Below, in pieces: positions 15,131 to 26,310 of a DNA stretch of 64,000 nucleotides. Position 1 is the first letter of the stretch; every line of letters starts with the position of its first letter. Both the position numbers and the translations under genes were made by a program. Source of the DNA: CAWKMN01 sp963850765 (GTDB lineage Bacteria > Chloroflexota > Anaerolineae > Aggregatilineales > Aggregatilineaceae); NCBI GenBank assembly GCA_963850765.1, contig CAWKMN010000006.1:372001-436000 (forward strand). Direction: 5' to 3'. The notes under the pieces were generated by a model. That model had not been told where the DNA came from, did no database searches, and was given only the letters and a program-made list of their open reading frames with translations.

Positions 15131-18100
15131 CAGACATCGCCCTCGACATCACTAAACTGCCCAAGCGGATCGGTCAGCCGGACGCGGACACGGTTTACGC
15201 TGCCCGGCGTGATCGTCAGCGTAATGCTGTAGGTGAAGCGCCCATCGGCATCCGGGCCGCTGCGCCAGAAACTCCCAAACGTGCGCGTCGTGCCGATGGT
15301 ATGTAGCTGCGCGGAGGCCATCAGGGTATTCGCCCCGCCGGTGATGTTAAACAGCGCGATCTCAAAGGTGCCAAAAATCGGTATGTTGATTGGGGCGCTG
15401 CTGCGCGCCCGGACGGTCAACAGGCACAGGATCGCGCGCCCGTCGAAGCCGGTCAGATCCGGGCCGGGCGGCGTGGTGGTGAGCGCGGCGCGCTGTTCTG
15501 TCACGCGCCCGAGCGGATCGATCATCCGCACGAGCACTTCATCATCGCCCGCCGGCACGTAACTCTCGTACAGCCAGCGCCCGTCGGTGTCCTTGGGGCC
15601 GCGCGTCACCGTGCCCGCCGCTTCGACGGGGGTTGCCGGTATCGCCGGAATGACGTTCAGATTGGCGCGGGCGTGCTCGGTCTGCGTGGGCGCAGGCGTC
15701 GATCGGTCCACCGTCAGGAATTCGATCCGGTGGACACCCAGCGGCGTGACCCGCGTCTCCGCCAGACTGCGCACGTGGATGCGCACCAGCGTCCCATCGA
15801 CCGTCATCTCCTGCTCAATGGGCTGCAAATCGGGTGGGTCGGGCGGTGGAACAAACACGTCAATCGCGCCGGATGGGCCGGATCGCCCCGGCAGCCGCCC
15901 GTTCGCTGCATCGTTCGGACCAAACGCAGCGGCGCGGTAAAAATACGGCCGCCAGCTTGGCGTTACCGGGTCGGTCAGTGTGAACACGTTGTCGGCCACC
16001 GTCCAGGCTGGATTGTCGGCATCCATGACCGGCGGGCCCATCAGATCAGCCTCGACCATCAGCACATCGGACTGCGTGCGGAACAGCGCCACGCCCGCCG
16101 TAGGAGCGCCCGGCACGCCTTCCACACGGATATGCACGCCGTCGGCCTCGGCACGCGCGCGCAGACGCGGCGTACCCGGCGTAAGCCGCCGCGCCACGGC
16201 CACGAACAGGGGGTCCGACCGTTCGGACTCGACCTGCTCCGATGTCACGGATGCGACCGTGTAGAGGTATAACCCATCGACGGTGCCCGGCAGGCGGACT
16301 TCGGCGACCGGACCGGGGAAGATCTCGCGGCTGACGCGCGTGAAGGCGTCAAGCGCGGCGGGGGTTCCGGCAATACTGCGGACCTCAGTCGCCCGCGTGA
16401 TCAGATCGCTGTCTGGCGCGCCTAGGCCGGCCAGTTCGCGCAGGGCCGTTTCGCTGGCTTCATACACGACATAGCCTGCCGCGTGGGGCACAGCCGGGAA
16501 GGTGAGCCGCGCGCGCGCCATGCCGGTCGCGTCAGGCAGTGCCGTCCAGGTGATCACCGGCGGGATAAAGGGCACATCCGCCGGGAGCGGATCGTTGACC
16601 CGCGCCGAGCCCGGCGGCGCAAAATCGCTGAATACGCCGGGATTGACCTGCTCGCGGCCGCGCGTGTAAACCGCATAGGCCAGCCGCGCGACGCTGTTGA
16701 AATCGGCTGTGTAGCCGGTGAGGACCACTTTGTAGCGCCGCGATTCGCCGTCGTCTGGTTCGGGCGGAAGCTGCTCCACGCTCCCACTGCCTACGGACAG
16801 CGTCGGAACGCCCGCTGCGGAAAACGTGATCGAGGCGGCCGCCAACAGGGGACCGCCCGGCGCGATCTGCAAACCACCTGGAGCCGCTGCCGGCGGCGTG
16901 CCAGTCGGGTCATAAAACACGCCGACCAGTTGGATCTCCTGCGGGCTGCGATCTTCCCAGTCCCAGGCCACTTCGATTTCCAGGTCGGCGGGGATCGCGC
17001 GCCCCACGGCGGCCGCGGTGTCCAGGATGAATTTCGCGCCGAGAACCTGCGGGCGAAGCGGCGCAGCCGCGTTCAGCGTGTAGTTCGCTACCCGCCACTC
17101 GCTCCACCGCCCGAAGACGTCGAGCGCCGCGCCCAGGTAGTGATCCGTGCGGCTGCCTGTGAACGGCACATCGCGCATCGTATCGACAAAACGCACGAAC
17201 AGCTCATCGTCGAGATCCCCATCCGGGCGCTGTGCTGGGAGAAACGGCGTGAAGCTGGTGCTGGTCTGCTTCTCGTTCAGGATCTCGGGCGTGCCCCCAC
17301 CCGGCCGGATCGCCAGCGCGTATCCGTGCGGCGGAGCCTGTCCGGGCAGACGCTGCCAGCGCAGCGAGACATCTTCGCCATACAAGCCGTCTCGGCTGAC
17401 CGGCCGCTGGCGCTGATAGGTTCCGGCGGCGAATGCGATGGGGGCAATGGGCAGCACCCGCGCCAGCGCGGCAATCGCGGCCAGTTCGATCTTGAGGCCA
17501 AAGGGCAGGTGGTAGGTCGCAGTGACCATGTAATCGAAGGAGGGCCTCGGCAGGCCGGATGGCTGCACTATATCGGGATTGTCGCGCTCGATGGTGGCGA
17601 AGCCGGTGGAGCCAAAACCCAGCGAAAGCGACGTCCAGTTATCGGTTCCCGCCGTGATCAGCGCCATGGGCGAAACGGGCACTTCCGCCTCGCCCGGCTC
17701 GGACGCGACCCCCGTCCCCGGCTGGCTGAAACCATCCGTCGGGATGTTGCGGCGGTAGTCGATCTGTGCCTGCTCAAAACTGCTGGGATCAACAATATCC
17801 AGCATCTCAAGGATCAACTGCACCGGGCTGTCGGGGGCGTCCCGCATGGCCGAAATCAGTTCGTCCAGTGGGGGCACGGGCCAATTCGGGGCGGGCAGGC
17901 CGTCCGGCGCGGTGTTGGGCGGGGCCAGCGCCATCAGCATCCCGATGATTAGGCGGTCCCGCGCGGCGTCCAGGCCGGGCTTGGGCTGCGTGACGTATCC
18001 CTGCTCGCGCGCATCGTAGACCTCATCGGGCGTTTCACCGAGCTTCACCGGCAGCCCCACCGTCTCGAACAACTGCCAGCCGCCATCGTTGGCGTAATCG

Positions 18101-18636
18101 GCCATCGTGGTCACAAAAAATCCCGACACCACCCCGCTGCCGTTGGCCCACAGGGCGCAGATGTTAGGCGTATGAAAACGGACATGTCCCGGCCCGTTGA
18201 GGAGGACTTCCTCGCCCACGATCGGATCCAGGTGATCGTCCAACGCCTGCAACCTCAGCCCGGATCCCGCCGCCGGAATCGCATGGACCTCAAGCTCGAT
18301 CAAGGGCAGATTGCCCCATGTGATATAGGTTTCGCCTGCCACCGTCACGTCCGCGATGGGCAGTTCGCGGCCTGGGCGGTTCCGCCCCAGTGGACGCAAC
18401 CAGACCTCGAACGGCACGCGCGGAATTCCGATCTGCGGGGAGACGCGCCAGCGCAGCGAGATCGGCGCGATGACCGGCGGAACATTCGTGGTGCCGCCGG
18501 AACTCGGGGCGGGCAGTTCAATGCCGAGAGTCTTCAGAAATTCCCGCAGTTGGGGCATCCGCTCCGCGGCAATCACGTCCTCGCGCAGCATCATCTCGAA
18601 CTCGAACACGCGCGGCATCAGGAAAAAGGGAGCCAT
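15130..18636 (-). CDS. Giant-locus protein B, FN3-like beta-repeat protein
   Basis: A 1168-residue protein without signal peptide or membrane segments. The N-terminal 350 residues are unrecognised. From about 400 onward it shows repeated beta-sandwich segments with FN3-like signatures (RWQRLPGQAPPHGYALAI, FPAVPHAAGYVVYEAS, GLYLYTVASVTSEQVESERS). Two similar C-terminal units each contain DxDGRxxYxxxxxxG and end with VRMIDPLGRVTEQ or VRLTDPLGQFSDV. Such modules make rod-like binding proteins. It starts eight bases after the stop of protein A, whose end carries its ribosome binding site (GAGGT), and overlaps protein C by one base. An operon of three is therefore well supported; the role is unknown. 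Confidence 0.7.
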   Translation of the reverse strand: MAPFFLMPRVFEFEMMLREDVIAAERMPQLREFLKTLGIELPAPSSGGTTNVPPVIAPISLRWRVSPQIGIPRVPFEVWLRPLGRNRPGRELPIADVTVAGETYITWGNLPLIELEVHAIPAAGSGLRLQALDDHLDPIVGEEVLLNGPGHVRFHTPNICALWANGSGVVSGFFVTTMADYANDGGWQLFETVGLPVKLGETPDEVYDAREQGYVTQPKPGLDAARDRLIIGMLMALAPPNTAPDGLPAPNWPVPPLDELISAMRDAPDSPVQLILEMLDIVDPSSFEQAQIDYRRNIPTDGFSQPGTGVASEPGEAEVPVSPMALITAGTDNWTSLSLGFGSTGFATIERDNPDIVQPSGLPRPSFDYMVTATYHLPFGLKIELAAIAALARVLPIAPIAFAAGTYQRQRPVSRDGLYGEDVSLRWQRLPGQAPPHGYALAIRPGGGTPEILNEKQTSTSFTPFLPAQRPDGDLDDELFVRFVDTMRDVPFTGSRTDHYLGAALDVFGRWSEWRVANYTLNAAAPLRPQVLGAKFILDTAAAVGRAIPADLEIEVAWDWEDRSPQEIQLVGVFYDPTGTPPAAAPGGLQIAPGGPLLAAASITFSAAGVPTLSVGSGSVEQLPPEPDDGESRRYKVVLTGYTADFNSVARLAYAVYTRGREQVNPGVFSDFAPPGSARVNDPLPADVPFIPPVITWTALPDATGMARARLTFPAVPHAAGYVVYEASETALRELAGLGAPDSDLITRATEVRSIAGTPAALDAFTRVSREIFPGPVAEVRLPGTVDGLYLYTVASVTSEQVESERSDPLFVAVARRLTPGTPRLRARAEADGVHIRVEGVPGAPTAGVALFRTQSDVLMVEADLMGPPVMDADNPAWTVADNVFTLTDPVTPSWRPYFYRAAAFGPNDAANGRLPGRSGPSGAIDVFVPPPDPPDLQPIEQEMTVDGTLVRIHVRSLAETRVTPLGVHRIEFLTVDRSTPAPTQTEHARANLNVIPAIPATPVEAAGTVTRGPKDTDGRWLYESYVPAGDDEVLVRMIDPLGRVTEQRAALTTTPPGPDLTGFDGRAILCLLTVRARSSAPINIPIFGTFEIALFNITGGANTLMASAQLHTIGTTRTFGSFWRSGPDADGRFTYSITLTITPGSVNRVRVRLTDPLGQFSDVEGDV

Positions 18637-18643
18637 ATCGACC

Positions 18644-21600
18644 TCACTCGCTGTCGAGTATCCAGGGCGCGACGGACGGAAGCGGTGCCGAGAAGATCAG
18701 ATCATCGGCGGTCGGCGTCGGACTGTTCAGCAATTCAAGCTCGTGCTGGCGCAGCACGAGGGTCAGGTCGCCCAGCGCCGGGTTCAGGATAAGCAGCGTG
18801 CGCGTCCCGCCCGGCGAGCGCACAAACTGCTGCACCGCGCTGGTGCCATCTTCGGCCAGTTCAAGATACTGGCGCGGCTGGGAGACCCAGCGTTCGAGCG
18901 TGCTGCCATCCGTGGCCGTCTCAGTAACCTTGATCGGTTCCAGGCGCGACCGCCAGAGCGGCTCCGGCGCATCGATCAGCAGCGCGGCGGGACGGAAATC
19001 CGCACCCACGGCCTGCCACAGGACCATGAAACCCGGCTGTGATGAGGGTGACAGGGCATCCAGGCCGGCCGCCAGCAGCGCGGACTCGATCTCCGCGTCG
19101 GTGGGCGTATCGGGCAGCGCCGCCAGTGCGGATTTCAGCACCCGGTGCTGGATCGGGGTGGCGCGCATCACACCGGCCAGCTCGCCCGCGCCGAGGAAGC
19201 GTGACGTGCTAAACGCGATGCGGAACAGCAGTGAGCGCGGTCCTTCGGGCGGCGGATCGCCGGTCTCGATGTCCAGCGTGTACCCCATGCCACGTTCCAG
19301 TTGGATCGGCACAGTGAACACCTGATGCGATTCGCTCGGCGGCACGTGAACGCACTCGTCCAGACCAAACTCCACCACCACATCGCGCAGCGTATCCTCA
19401 TAGGGCGTCAGCACCGTGGCTTCGACCGCGATCAACGCGTCCAGGTTGAGCGGCGGCTGGTCGGTTGGGTGATCGCCGTTGGCCTGACGCACCACCGCGC
19501 GCAGCGATTTGCCGTAAGCCTCGAACAACTGGATCGCGGCGCTGTCGTTAAACACGATCTGCACCGGATCATCCACAAAATGGAAACCCTCATCATTCTG
19601 CGGCGTCGTCGCCAGCACCCAGGGATTCAGGCGGGCGGGCGGCGCATCGTTCGTCTTGAAGTCGAATGACTGGGTATGGTCTTCGGGATCGGATTCGTCC
19701 ACGCCCCCATCATCCTCCGGCGGTATGATCTGCCGCGCCTGCGAGGTGTAGCTCAGGGTGATGGTGTAGCGGGTATTGGGGGCCAGCAGCGGCCGCGGCT
19801 GCCCGGCGGCCAGCGCGCCCTCCACCGTCGAGATCAGGGAATCGTGCGCGGCCTCGTCGTGATCGGCGCGGATGACCTCACCCCGGCGCAGCAGTTCAAC
19901 CACACCCAGCAGCACAGCCGGCGGCACCGGGTCTTTGGGCTTGTCGAGCAGCACGATCTCCAGGCGGACGGCGTCGGCGGGCGGCTTGTAGTCCACCAGG
20001 ATCCGGTTCAGGCGAGGATGGCGGATTATGAGGAACTGCATCACCTGCGCGACGTCCACCACCCAGGGGCCGCTGGGGTCCTGCCAGAACGCGGGCAGAT
20101 CGGCCAGCGTGTTCGGCGTGCCCACGATGTGATCGTGGACGATGACTTCCTCCAACACGGTGCTGTCGGCGGCCAGGGCGCGGATCACAAAGCGGTCGCT
20201 GCGCTGAAGCTCCGGATCGACCGCCAGCAGCATCAGCGCGTGCTCGATGCGGTCGCTTTCGATGATGATGCGCTGCGGCTCGGAGTCGAGGAAATCCTTG
20301 TATTCTTGCGGCAGTTCAAAGCCCTGCTCGTTCGGGCCGCCGGAATCGTGCAGAAACGGGAATTGCAGCACCCGCCCCCGCAGTTCGCCCGCGGCCGATG
20401 CCGACAGGGTCAGCCCTGCTCCCACACCGAAGAATCCCGCTCCGATCACTTTGGCCGGCTCCGGGGCGGGCAGGCCGGCCAGGGCCAGCAGCGCCACGAC
20501 CAGATCGGACAGCGCCGGGCCGAACGCTTCGTGAACGTGCAGATGCCGATCGGGCGGCGTGGATCGCGTCGTGTCGGGCGGATCCGGCCACATCGCGCCG
20601 ACCATATGCCAGCCCGGTTCGGACGGTCCGAGCGGCTGCGGGTTGAACGTCCACAGCACGGACGTGGGCGGCGCGACCTCATCGCAGATTCCTTCCCAGT
20701 GGTCGCTGACGTGGTCGGTCAGCGTGGTGGAACGCTCCACGGCGCGCGGGGCGGGATCGGGTTCCCAGGAGAACATCGCCAGTTCGACGCTGTTATCGGT
20801 CCCCTGCGGATCCACTCGGGCGGAGCGCCACGTCGCCGGCGGATCGCCCGCGGATGATGCGGGTACCGGCGGATCGATGGTGAGCGACTTCAGCGTATAG
20901 CGAATCGAGCGCCCGCCGCCCTGATCCACCCAGCCCTCCGGGAACAGCCGGGGAGCCTGTTCCAGCGGCAGCGTAAAGGTCGTGAAGGTCGCGTCTTGCA
21001 GGGGTGCGATCTCCATTTGCAGCACCGGGATCACATCGATCGGCACCACCGTCAGATCGTCTTCCGGCGTGGTTTCGGGCTTACCCTCGCCGAGCGAGCC
21101 ATCGATCGGCGCGTCGGTGCCCTGTCCTTCGACCAGAGCGGGCGAGCGGCTTTGCAGCACCAGCCCGGTAACCAGCGGCGGCGCGGGCAGCACAGGCGTC
21201 CCGCCGCCGATGCGGATCGGCACGCAGCCTTTGACGCTGAAGAAGAAGAACGACACCTTGCCGCACACCTCGCCGCTGATTGAGGTGCGCGTATCACCGT
21301 TTTCGATCCACGACTGCACGACCAGCCGCGCCCACGCGGAGATCGAGACGATGAACAGGCGCAGCTTGCCGCGCAGATCCAGGATGCCGATGATGTAAAA
21401 CGGCGAGAACGAAATCCCGGCGTCCAGCTGCGCCGACACCTTGAGATAAAGACCGGAGCTTTCCCTGCCAAACACGATCGAGGCGCGGATGCCGAGCGCA
21501 ATCGCCAGCCCTGGCAGCGTAATCGGGCCGTTGGGGCCGGGGAAATTGTCGATCTTGTCGCCGTCGAACATCAGGTAGGCCTGGGCCTTCACCAGCCCTA

Positions 21601-24600
21601 ACACGTCGGCGGAGGCGGGCGTCGCGATGCTGCCGATGTAGAGATGCCATTTGCGGATGTCGTCCAGGAAGAAGGACGCCTCAACCGGAATTTTCAGACT
21701 GATCAGCTTCTTGACCTCATAGCTGATCAGCACGCCGATCGTGAGTCCGGCAGATGGCGAAGTTGAGATCCACCACCGCCAGGATGCCGAGTTCGGAGAC
21801 GCTGCCTTTGGTCGGCGGCGGCGTTTTGATAATTTGCAGCTTGGCGAAGATCAGAATGCGCGGGCCGGGCAGTTCGAGCAGCAGCATCCCTTTCAGGTTC
21901 AGGAGGAAGCCGCCTTCGACCGTGCCCAACACCACGCCCACGCCGAAGCTCCAGCGGTCGATCTCTGGTCCCCATGCCTGCACGCGTGTCGGGTTGCCGT
22001 TGGCTTTGGCAGGGTCGTTCAGCCAGTCCAGCGCCGGGACAAACGCCGCCGGGTTTTCCAGCCGTTTAAAGTGCATCGCAAATAAGCCCAGGATTCCGAT
22101 CAGACCCAGGCCGGAGCTGCCGATTGGGATCGGCACGGGGAACTCCACACCCAACCCCAGGAATACGCCGGTGACATGCCGGCCATCCTGGTCAATCGGC
22201 TGGATCGCCAGCCCGGCCATGACGCGCAGCCCGGTGGGAACCAGGGTGAGATCGAGCGAGCCTTTGATGCCGTCGCGCAGATCCAGATAGCCGGATCCGG
22301 CCAGCGCGCCGGGGATGTTGACCGATACACTCGGTCGGGAGCAGCGTGGGCGGGCCAAATGGGTCGAGCGGCTGGGTGATGCGCATACTCTCCACGCTGA
22401 TCACGCCCAGGTTCACTCTCAGGCCGATGTCCAGCTCAAGGACCAGGGGATTGTTCCGGGCCACGCGCACGCCGAGCACTTTCAGTATTTTATCGAGCGG
22501 CGCGCCCACGTCGAACAGGCCGGGATCGGACAGATTGATCTCATAACCCTTGCTGGTATCAAACACCGGGCTGTAGTGCACCCCGTTCTGGAAATTGAGC
22601 TTAAAGCCGAGCGCCCGGTAGCGCACCCGCAGCGGCGTATCCAGGCTGGAGTTGATGTTGACCGGCCCCACGCTGAAGGCGATGGCAAAATCCACGCCAT
22701 AATCAAACAGCGCGCTGACTTCGTCCAGGTCGGCCCCTTCGATGTCCAGCAGGTAATACGGATCGCCCTGGATGCTCTCCGTCGCGCTCAAGGCCGCGCC
22801 GAACCAGATGATGCGCTTCATTCCGATCACGCCCGTCAGGCCGAGCGTCGTCGCCAGCCCGATCTCCGCCGCCGCGATAGCGATCGCAACCGTGGCTTCG
22901 TCACCCTCGGCCGTCACCGCGGAATCGACGGAACCCGCCAGCAGCGGCGCGAAGATCAGCAGCGCGCCGGATATATCCCCAATCACGGACGAGGCACCCT
23001 CACTGCTGTTGAAGACGTGGAGCAGGCCATCACGATCGGTCTCGCCCGCGCCGAATACAAGCTCCTGGCGCAGCTTTTTGGTCGCGGAGTCGTAACTCAT
23101 CGTCAGGCGGTAATCGACGATACCATCGCCGGGGTTGGCGTTCGGATCGGCGGTGGCGTTGGGCTGCGAGGCGATCGTCAGATTTGTTGCGTCACTGTGC
23201 CCGGAGCCGTCGCGGATGGTTTGCGCGCTGGCTTCAACCTGCGTCACAAAGTCCAACTCACCGGCGACCTCGGCCAGCACAAGGCGGTTGCGCTCCAGGC
23301 GCGCGCGGATTTTGATCGAGCGAAAGACCGGCGGGCGCTCCGGCGCATTGGGGGCCGGACCGCGTTCGGTGGGCGTTTTGATCGGCTCCGTATGCGGGGG
23401 CGGTCGTCTTACCGATACCTGCCGGGTGGGGATGATCGGGGGTGGCGGCGTGTAAGTGGCGCTGGAATTACGGAACTTAGGAGCGTCGTAGGTTCCGTTG
23501 CCGTTCTGCGCTGCCTGATAGGCGTTTCTTCCATCAATGAAGCCTGTACCAGTACGGTTGACGACATTCACCGGAACACTGAGATCGGTTCCCAGGCGCT
23601 CCAGCACGGTCTCCAGCACCTGGGCCCGACGTAGTGAAAGCCCCTGGTTGTAATCTTCCTGCGTGTCATCGGCCTCATACGAGGCACGGCCTGTAATATC
23701 AATATTGGCGCCGTTCGCGCGTCGGATCATCTCGCTTAGCGCATTTCGCGTCGCAGGATTCCTCAGAATTCGCGATACTTCCGCCGCCTTCTGGCTCTCG
23801 GATGGCACCTGGTATGCAGAATCTGATCTCGCTTGACGTTTCCTCACCGGCGGTGGTGGGCGACGGCCACTGCGCCTCGACGCCGACAGGCGTGTTGTTC
23901 GCCGTCACGGGCACGCGGATCAATCCCTCTGGCGAGACGTTCAGCGACCCGCCGCCGATGATATTGACCGATGCGACATTACGCGGCTCGGCGCGCAGGA
24001 TGATCGCCTCGGTTTCCGACTGTTCAGCATTCACCACCAGCCGGTAGCCATTCGTGCCTGCGCCCTCGGTAAATACCGGCTCTTCAGGCGTGGTCCGGGT
24101 GCCGACGACCGTGCCCGGCTCGCGCAGTTGCAGATCAATGGTTTCATCCCATCCCCAGGTCGGAGCGGGCGAACTGTCTTCAACCGTAATGCGCAGCTTG
24201 CGATTCCCCGCCGCCGTCGCGCCGATCAGCCAGCGCAGACGGTTCGGATCACTGTTGAACGGTGATGCGGGCAGAGTCGATCCATCCAGCCTTACCGTGA
24301 CGGTATACGGCGGCGTGCCGCCGGAGATCGCCAACTGTAGTTCGCCGTCCGCCGCGACGCTGGCCCGGCTGCCGGTCACGGTGATCGTTCCGCGCGCGCC
24401 GCCCGGTGGCTCCGTCTTGCGTCCGCGCGTCACCTGAACCAGCTTGTCACCCTCAAATAAACGCGGCTCGACGGCCAGTTTCGCGTTGCAACTCATGACT
24501 TCAAAGGCGAACTCGCCCGACACGCCGTGATCGAAGTCGATCAGCAGGTCGTTGGCGTGCAGATCGAACGATTTGCCCGTCGTGCGGTTCGGCGCGACGA

Positions 24601-25417
24601 AGAAGCGCAGATGCGGCAGCCACAGCCCCGTGAAGTCGTCGCCCGTGCCGAATAGCTCCAGGATGTCAGGCGGCGTGAAATCATCGCTCAGGTCGAGCAC
24701 GGCTTTTTCCATCCCAAACCCAACGACGCCGGACTCGTGCAGGGCCAGCGGTGGCACCATCGCGATCAGTTCGCCTGCTTCGGGATCGGCGGGATCATCC
24801 AGGCCGTTGACCCCCCAGCCGGCGAAGGTGACGTCCACATCGCCAATTTCATCACCCTGCGTAAGCAGCAGCGCGACCTTGGGCAGGCGGATCTGTACAT
24901 CGGGGAAGTCAGGGTCAGGCTCAAGCCAGCCGTCCGCCCCCACACGGGCCGGGGAAAACGTGTCGGTGGGCAGGTGCAGCGTCATCACGTTGATCAGCAG
25001 TTCGAGCCGGAAAGCCACACCCGGATAATCGGACCCGTCGCCCGGCACACTGCCGAGCGTGTTCAGCGTATCGCGCAGCGTGATGATCGGTGATCCAACG
25101 GGAGCGGCACCGGCTACGGTGTCAACCTGATCCTTGACGAACTGGGATCCCCGGCGCGGCAGGGTCAGCCGGAAGCCGATATTCAGGATGTCGTTCCAGT
25201 CAAAAAACGCGCCCGATGGCGCGCTGTGGCGTGGAACAGGCGAGGCATCCCCTTCACCTACAAAGGACGCCTTGCCGACATGCACGACGCCTGTCTCGTC
25301 CCACGACGTGTGGAGCTCGTTCACGCGCAGAAACGACACAATCTTGTGCAGTTCGTCCGGCAGGCGCACCCCGACCAGGAACTGAGGAGCAAGTAAGTCG
25401 AACAGGCCAAGCCGCAT
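18644..25417 (-). CDS. Giant-locus protein A, about 2250 residues, three frame breaks
   Basis: Four consecutive minus-strand frames join into one protein if one base is removed at each of 23811-23812, 22333-22334 and 21749-21750 (in each a doubled base on the coding strand). Residues 1-540: beta-rich, unrecognised. About 545-640: an OmpA/MotB-like region (KAAEVSRILRNP, IDITGRASYEADD, NQGLSLRRAQVLETVLERLG) with no signal peptide or anchor. About 1030-1300: repetitive amphipathic strands with VFLGLGVEFPVPIPIGSSGL and GGFLLNLKGMLLLELPGPR, reminiscent, from memory, of DUF6603. The rest contains Ig-like segments. The start at 25417 follows AAGGTGAAG. Neighbouring genes B and C are coupled. No function can be assigned. 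Confidence 0.7.
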
Positions 25418-25997
25418 GACTCTTCACCTTTGCTCTCTCTATAAAGCATAAAGCGGGGAGCACGATCAATGGACGTATCTTAAATAATACGATAATTATG
25501 ATAAAAAGCAATATTATTCGGGTAAATTGAGAAGGAGGTACTGCCGCGACGGGCAGAGCGGGGCTCCTGCGCGAGCGCATTTTGACAATATCCTGTTTTG
25601 GGCCAGGCCATTTTCAGCCTTTGACGCCGGACGTTAATTGCCGCATTCCATAAAAGATCGGGTAACGCGCTTTTAGTAATTCGGCTGGAACGAGGCAGCC
25701 TAGCTGCTGTCGCGGGGCGCGTAGAACAACGGATCAAAAAACTGTCCTCTAACCGAATTGGAGGACAGGAGAACATTCATAAACACGATCTGTGTAGGGG
25801 CAACCAGGGTTGCCCAATGTGGGCAGGGCAATGCACTTTGACACAATAATCCGGCAACCGTTTTTTGTAGGGGCGTATGCATACGCCCCGCGGGGCAAAC
25901 CCACGCCCCTGCGTTGTATTGCCGTATTTAATTGTAAATATGCATGGACCGGCCCCTTCGGATTACGCGACTTGGGCCCTCATTGCCGATCGGCAAG
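25418..25997. other. 580-base control and repeat region
   Basis: Upstream of giant gene A is an AT-rich block (25480-25520). On the minus strand it offers TTGCTT (25506-25511), 16 bases, TATTAT (25484-25489), a plausible promoter. Further right lie a minus-strand terminator (25736-25768), a GTAGGGGCAACC...GGTTGCCC repeat (about 25796-25815) and a family 1 palindrome (25867-25889). No gene is seen. Confidence 0.5.
25736..25768 (-). terminator. Intrinsic terminator downstream of dodecin
   Basis: On the minus strand CTGTCCTC (25768-25761) pairs perfectly with GAGGACAG (25749-25742) around an 11-base loop and is followed by six T (25741-25736). It lies downstream of the dodecin gene and separates the sugar-import operon from the giant locus. 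Confidence 0.8.
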
Positions 25998-26219
25998 TTA
26001 TCCCGCGCGCTCGCCGTCGTCCACAACAAACGAGATCTTGGCGTTGACCCGATAGGTCAACGTTCGCTGATCGTCGTGGACCACAGCCTGAAAATGCTCG
26101 ATATAGATCGTCTCGATATGCCGAATGGTCTTGCTGGCCTCGAGGAGCGCCTGTTGAGCGGCGTCCTCCCAGCTTACGTTCGATTGGGCGAGCACTTCGA
26201 TCACTTTAACGATAGCCAT
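25998..26219 (-). CDS. Dodecin family flavin-binding protein
   Basis: A 73-residue protein matching dodecin along its whole length: MAIVKVIEVLAQSNVSWEDAA, then EASKTIRHIETIYIEHFQA, and the C-terminal strand TYRVNAKISFVVDD. Dodecins form dodecameric shells that store and protect riboflavin or FMN. The conserved aromatic flavin-stacking Trp of archaeal and many bacterial dodecins seems to be replaced by Phe (EHFQA). The start follows AAAGGAGAAG. It lies 91 bases downstream of the ABC ATPase gene on the same strand and may share its transcript. Confidence 0.9.
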   Translation of the reverse strand: MAIVKVIEVLAQSNVSWEDAAQQALLEASKTIRHIETIYIEHFQAVVHDDQRTLTYRVNAKISFVVDDGERAG

Positions 26220-26310
26220 TACTCTTCTCCTTTACTCACACGGTTGGTTCTTCGGCCTGGATACGAACGATCGACAGATGCCAGCAGCGGATGACCTGCT
26301 CAGGGACAGG

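Noticed and set aside
16483..17952. Plus-strand frame of 489 codons inside giant gene B
   Set aside because: Arg-rich antisense shadow; the minus-strand gene has good protein character and coupling.
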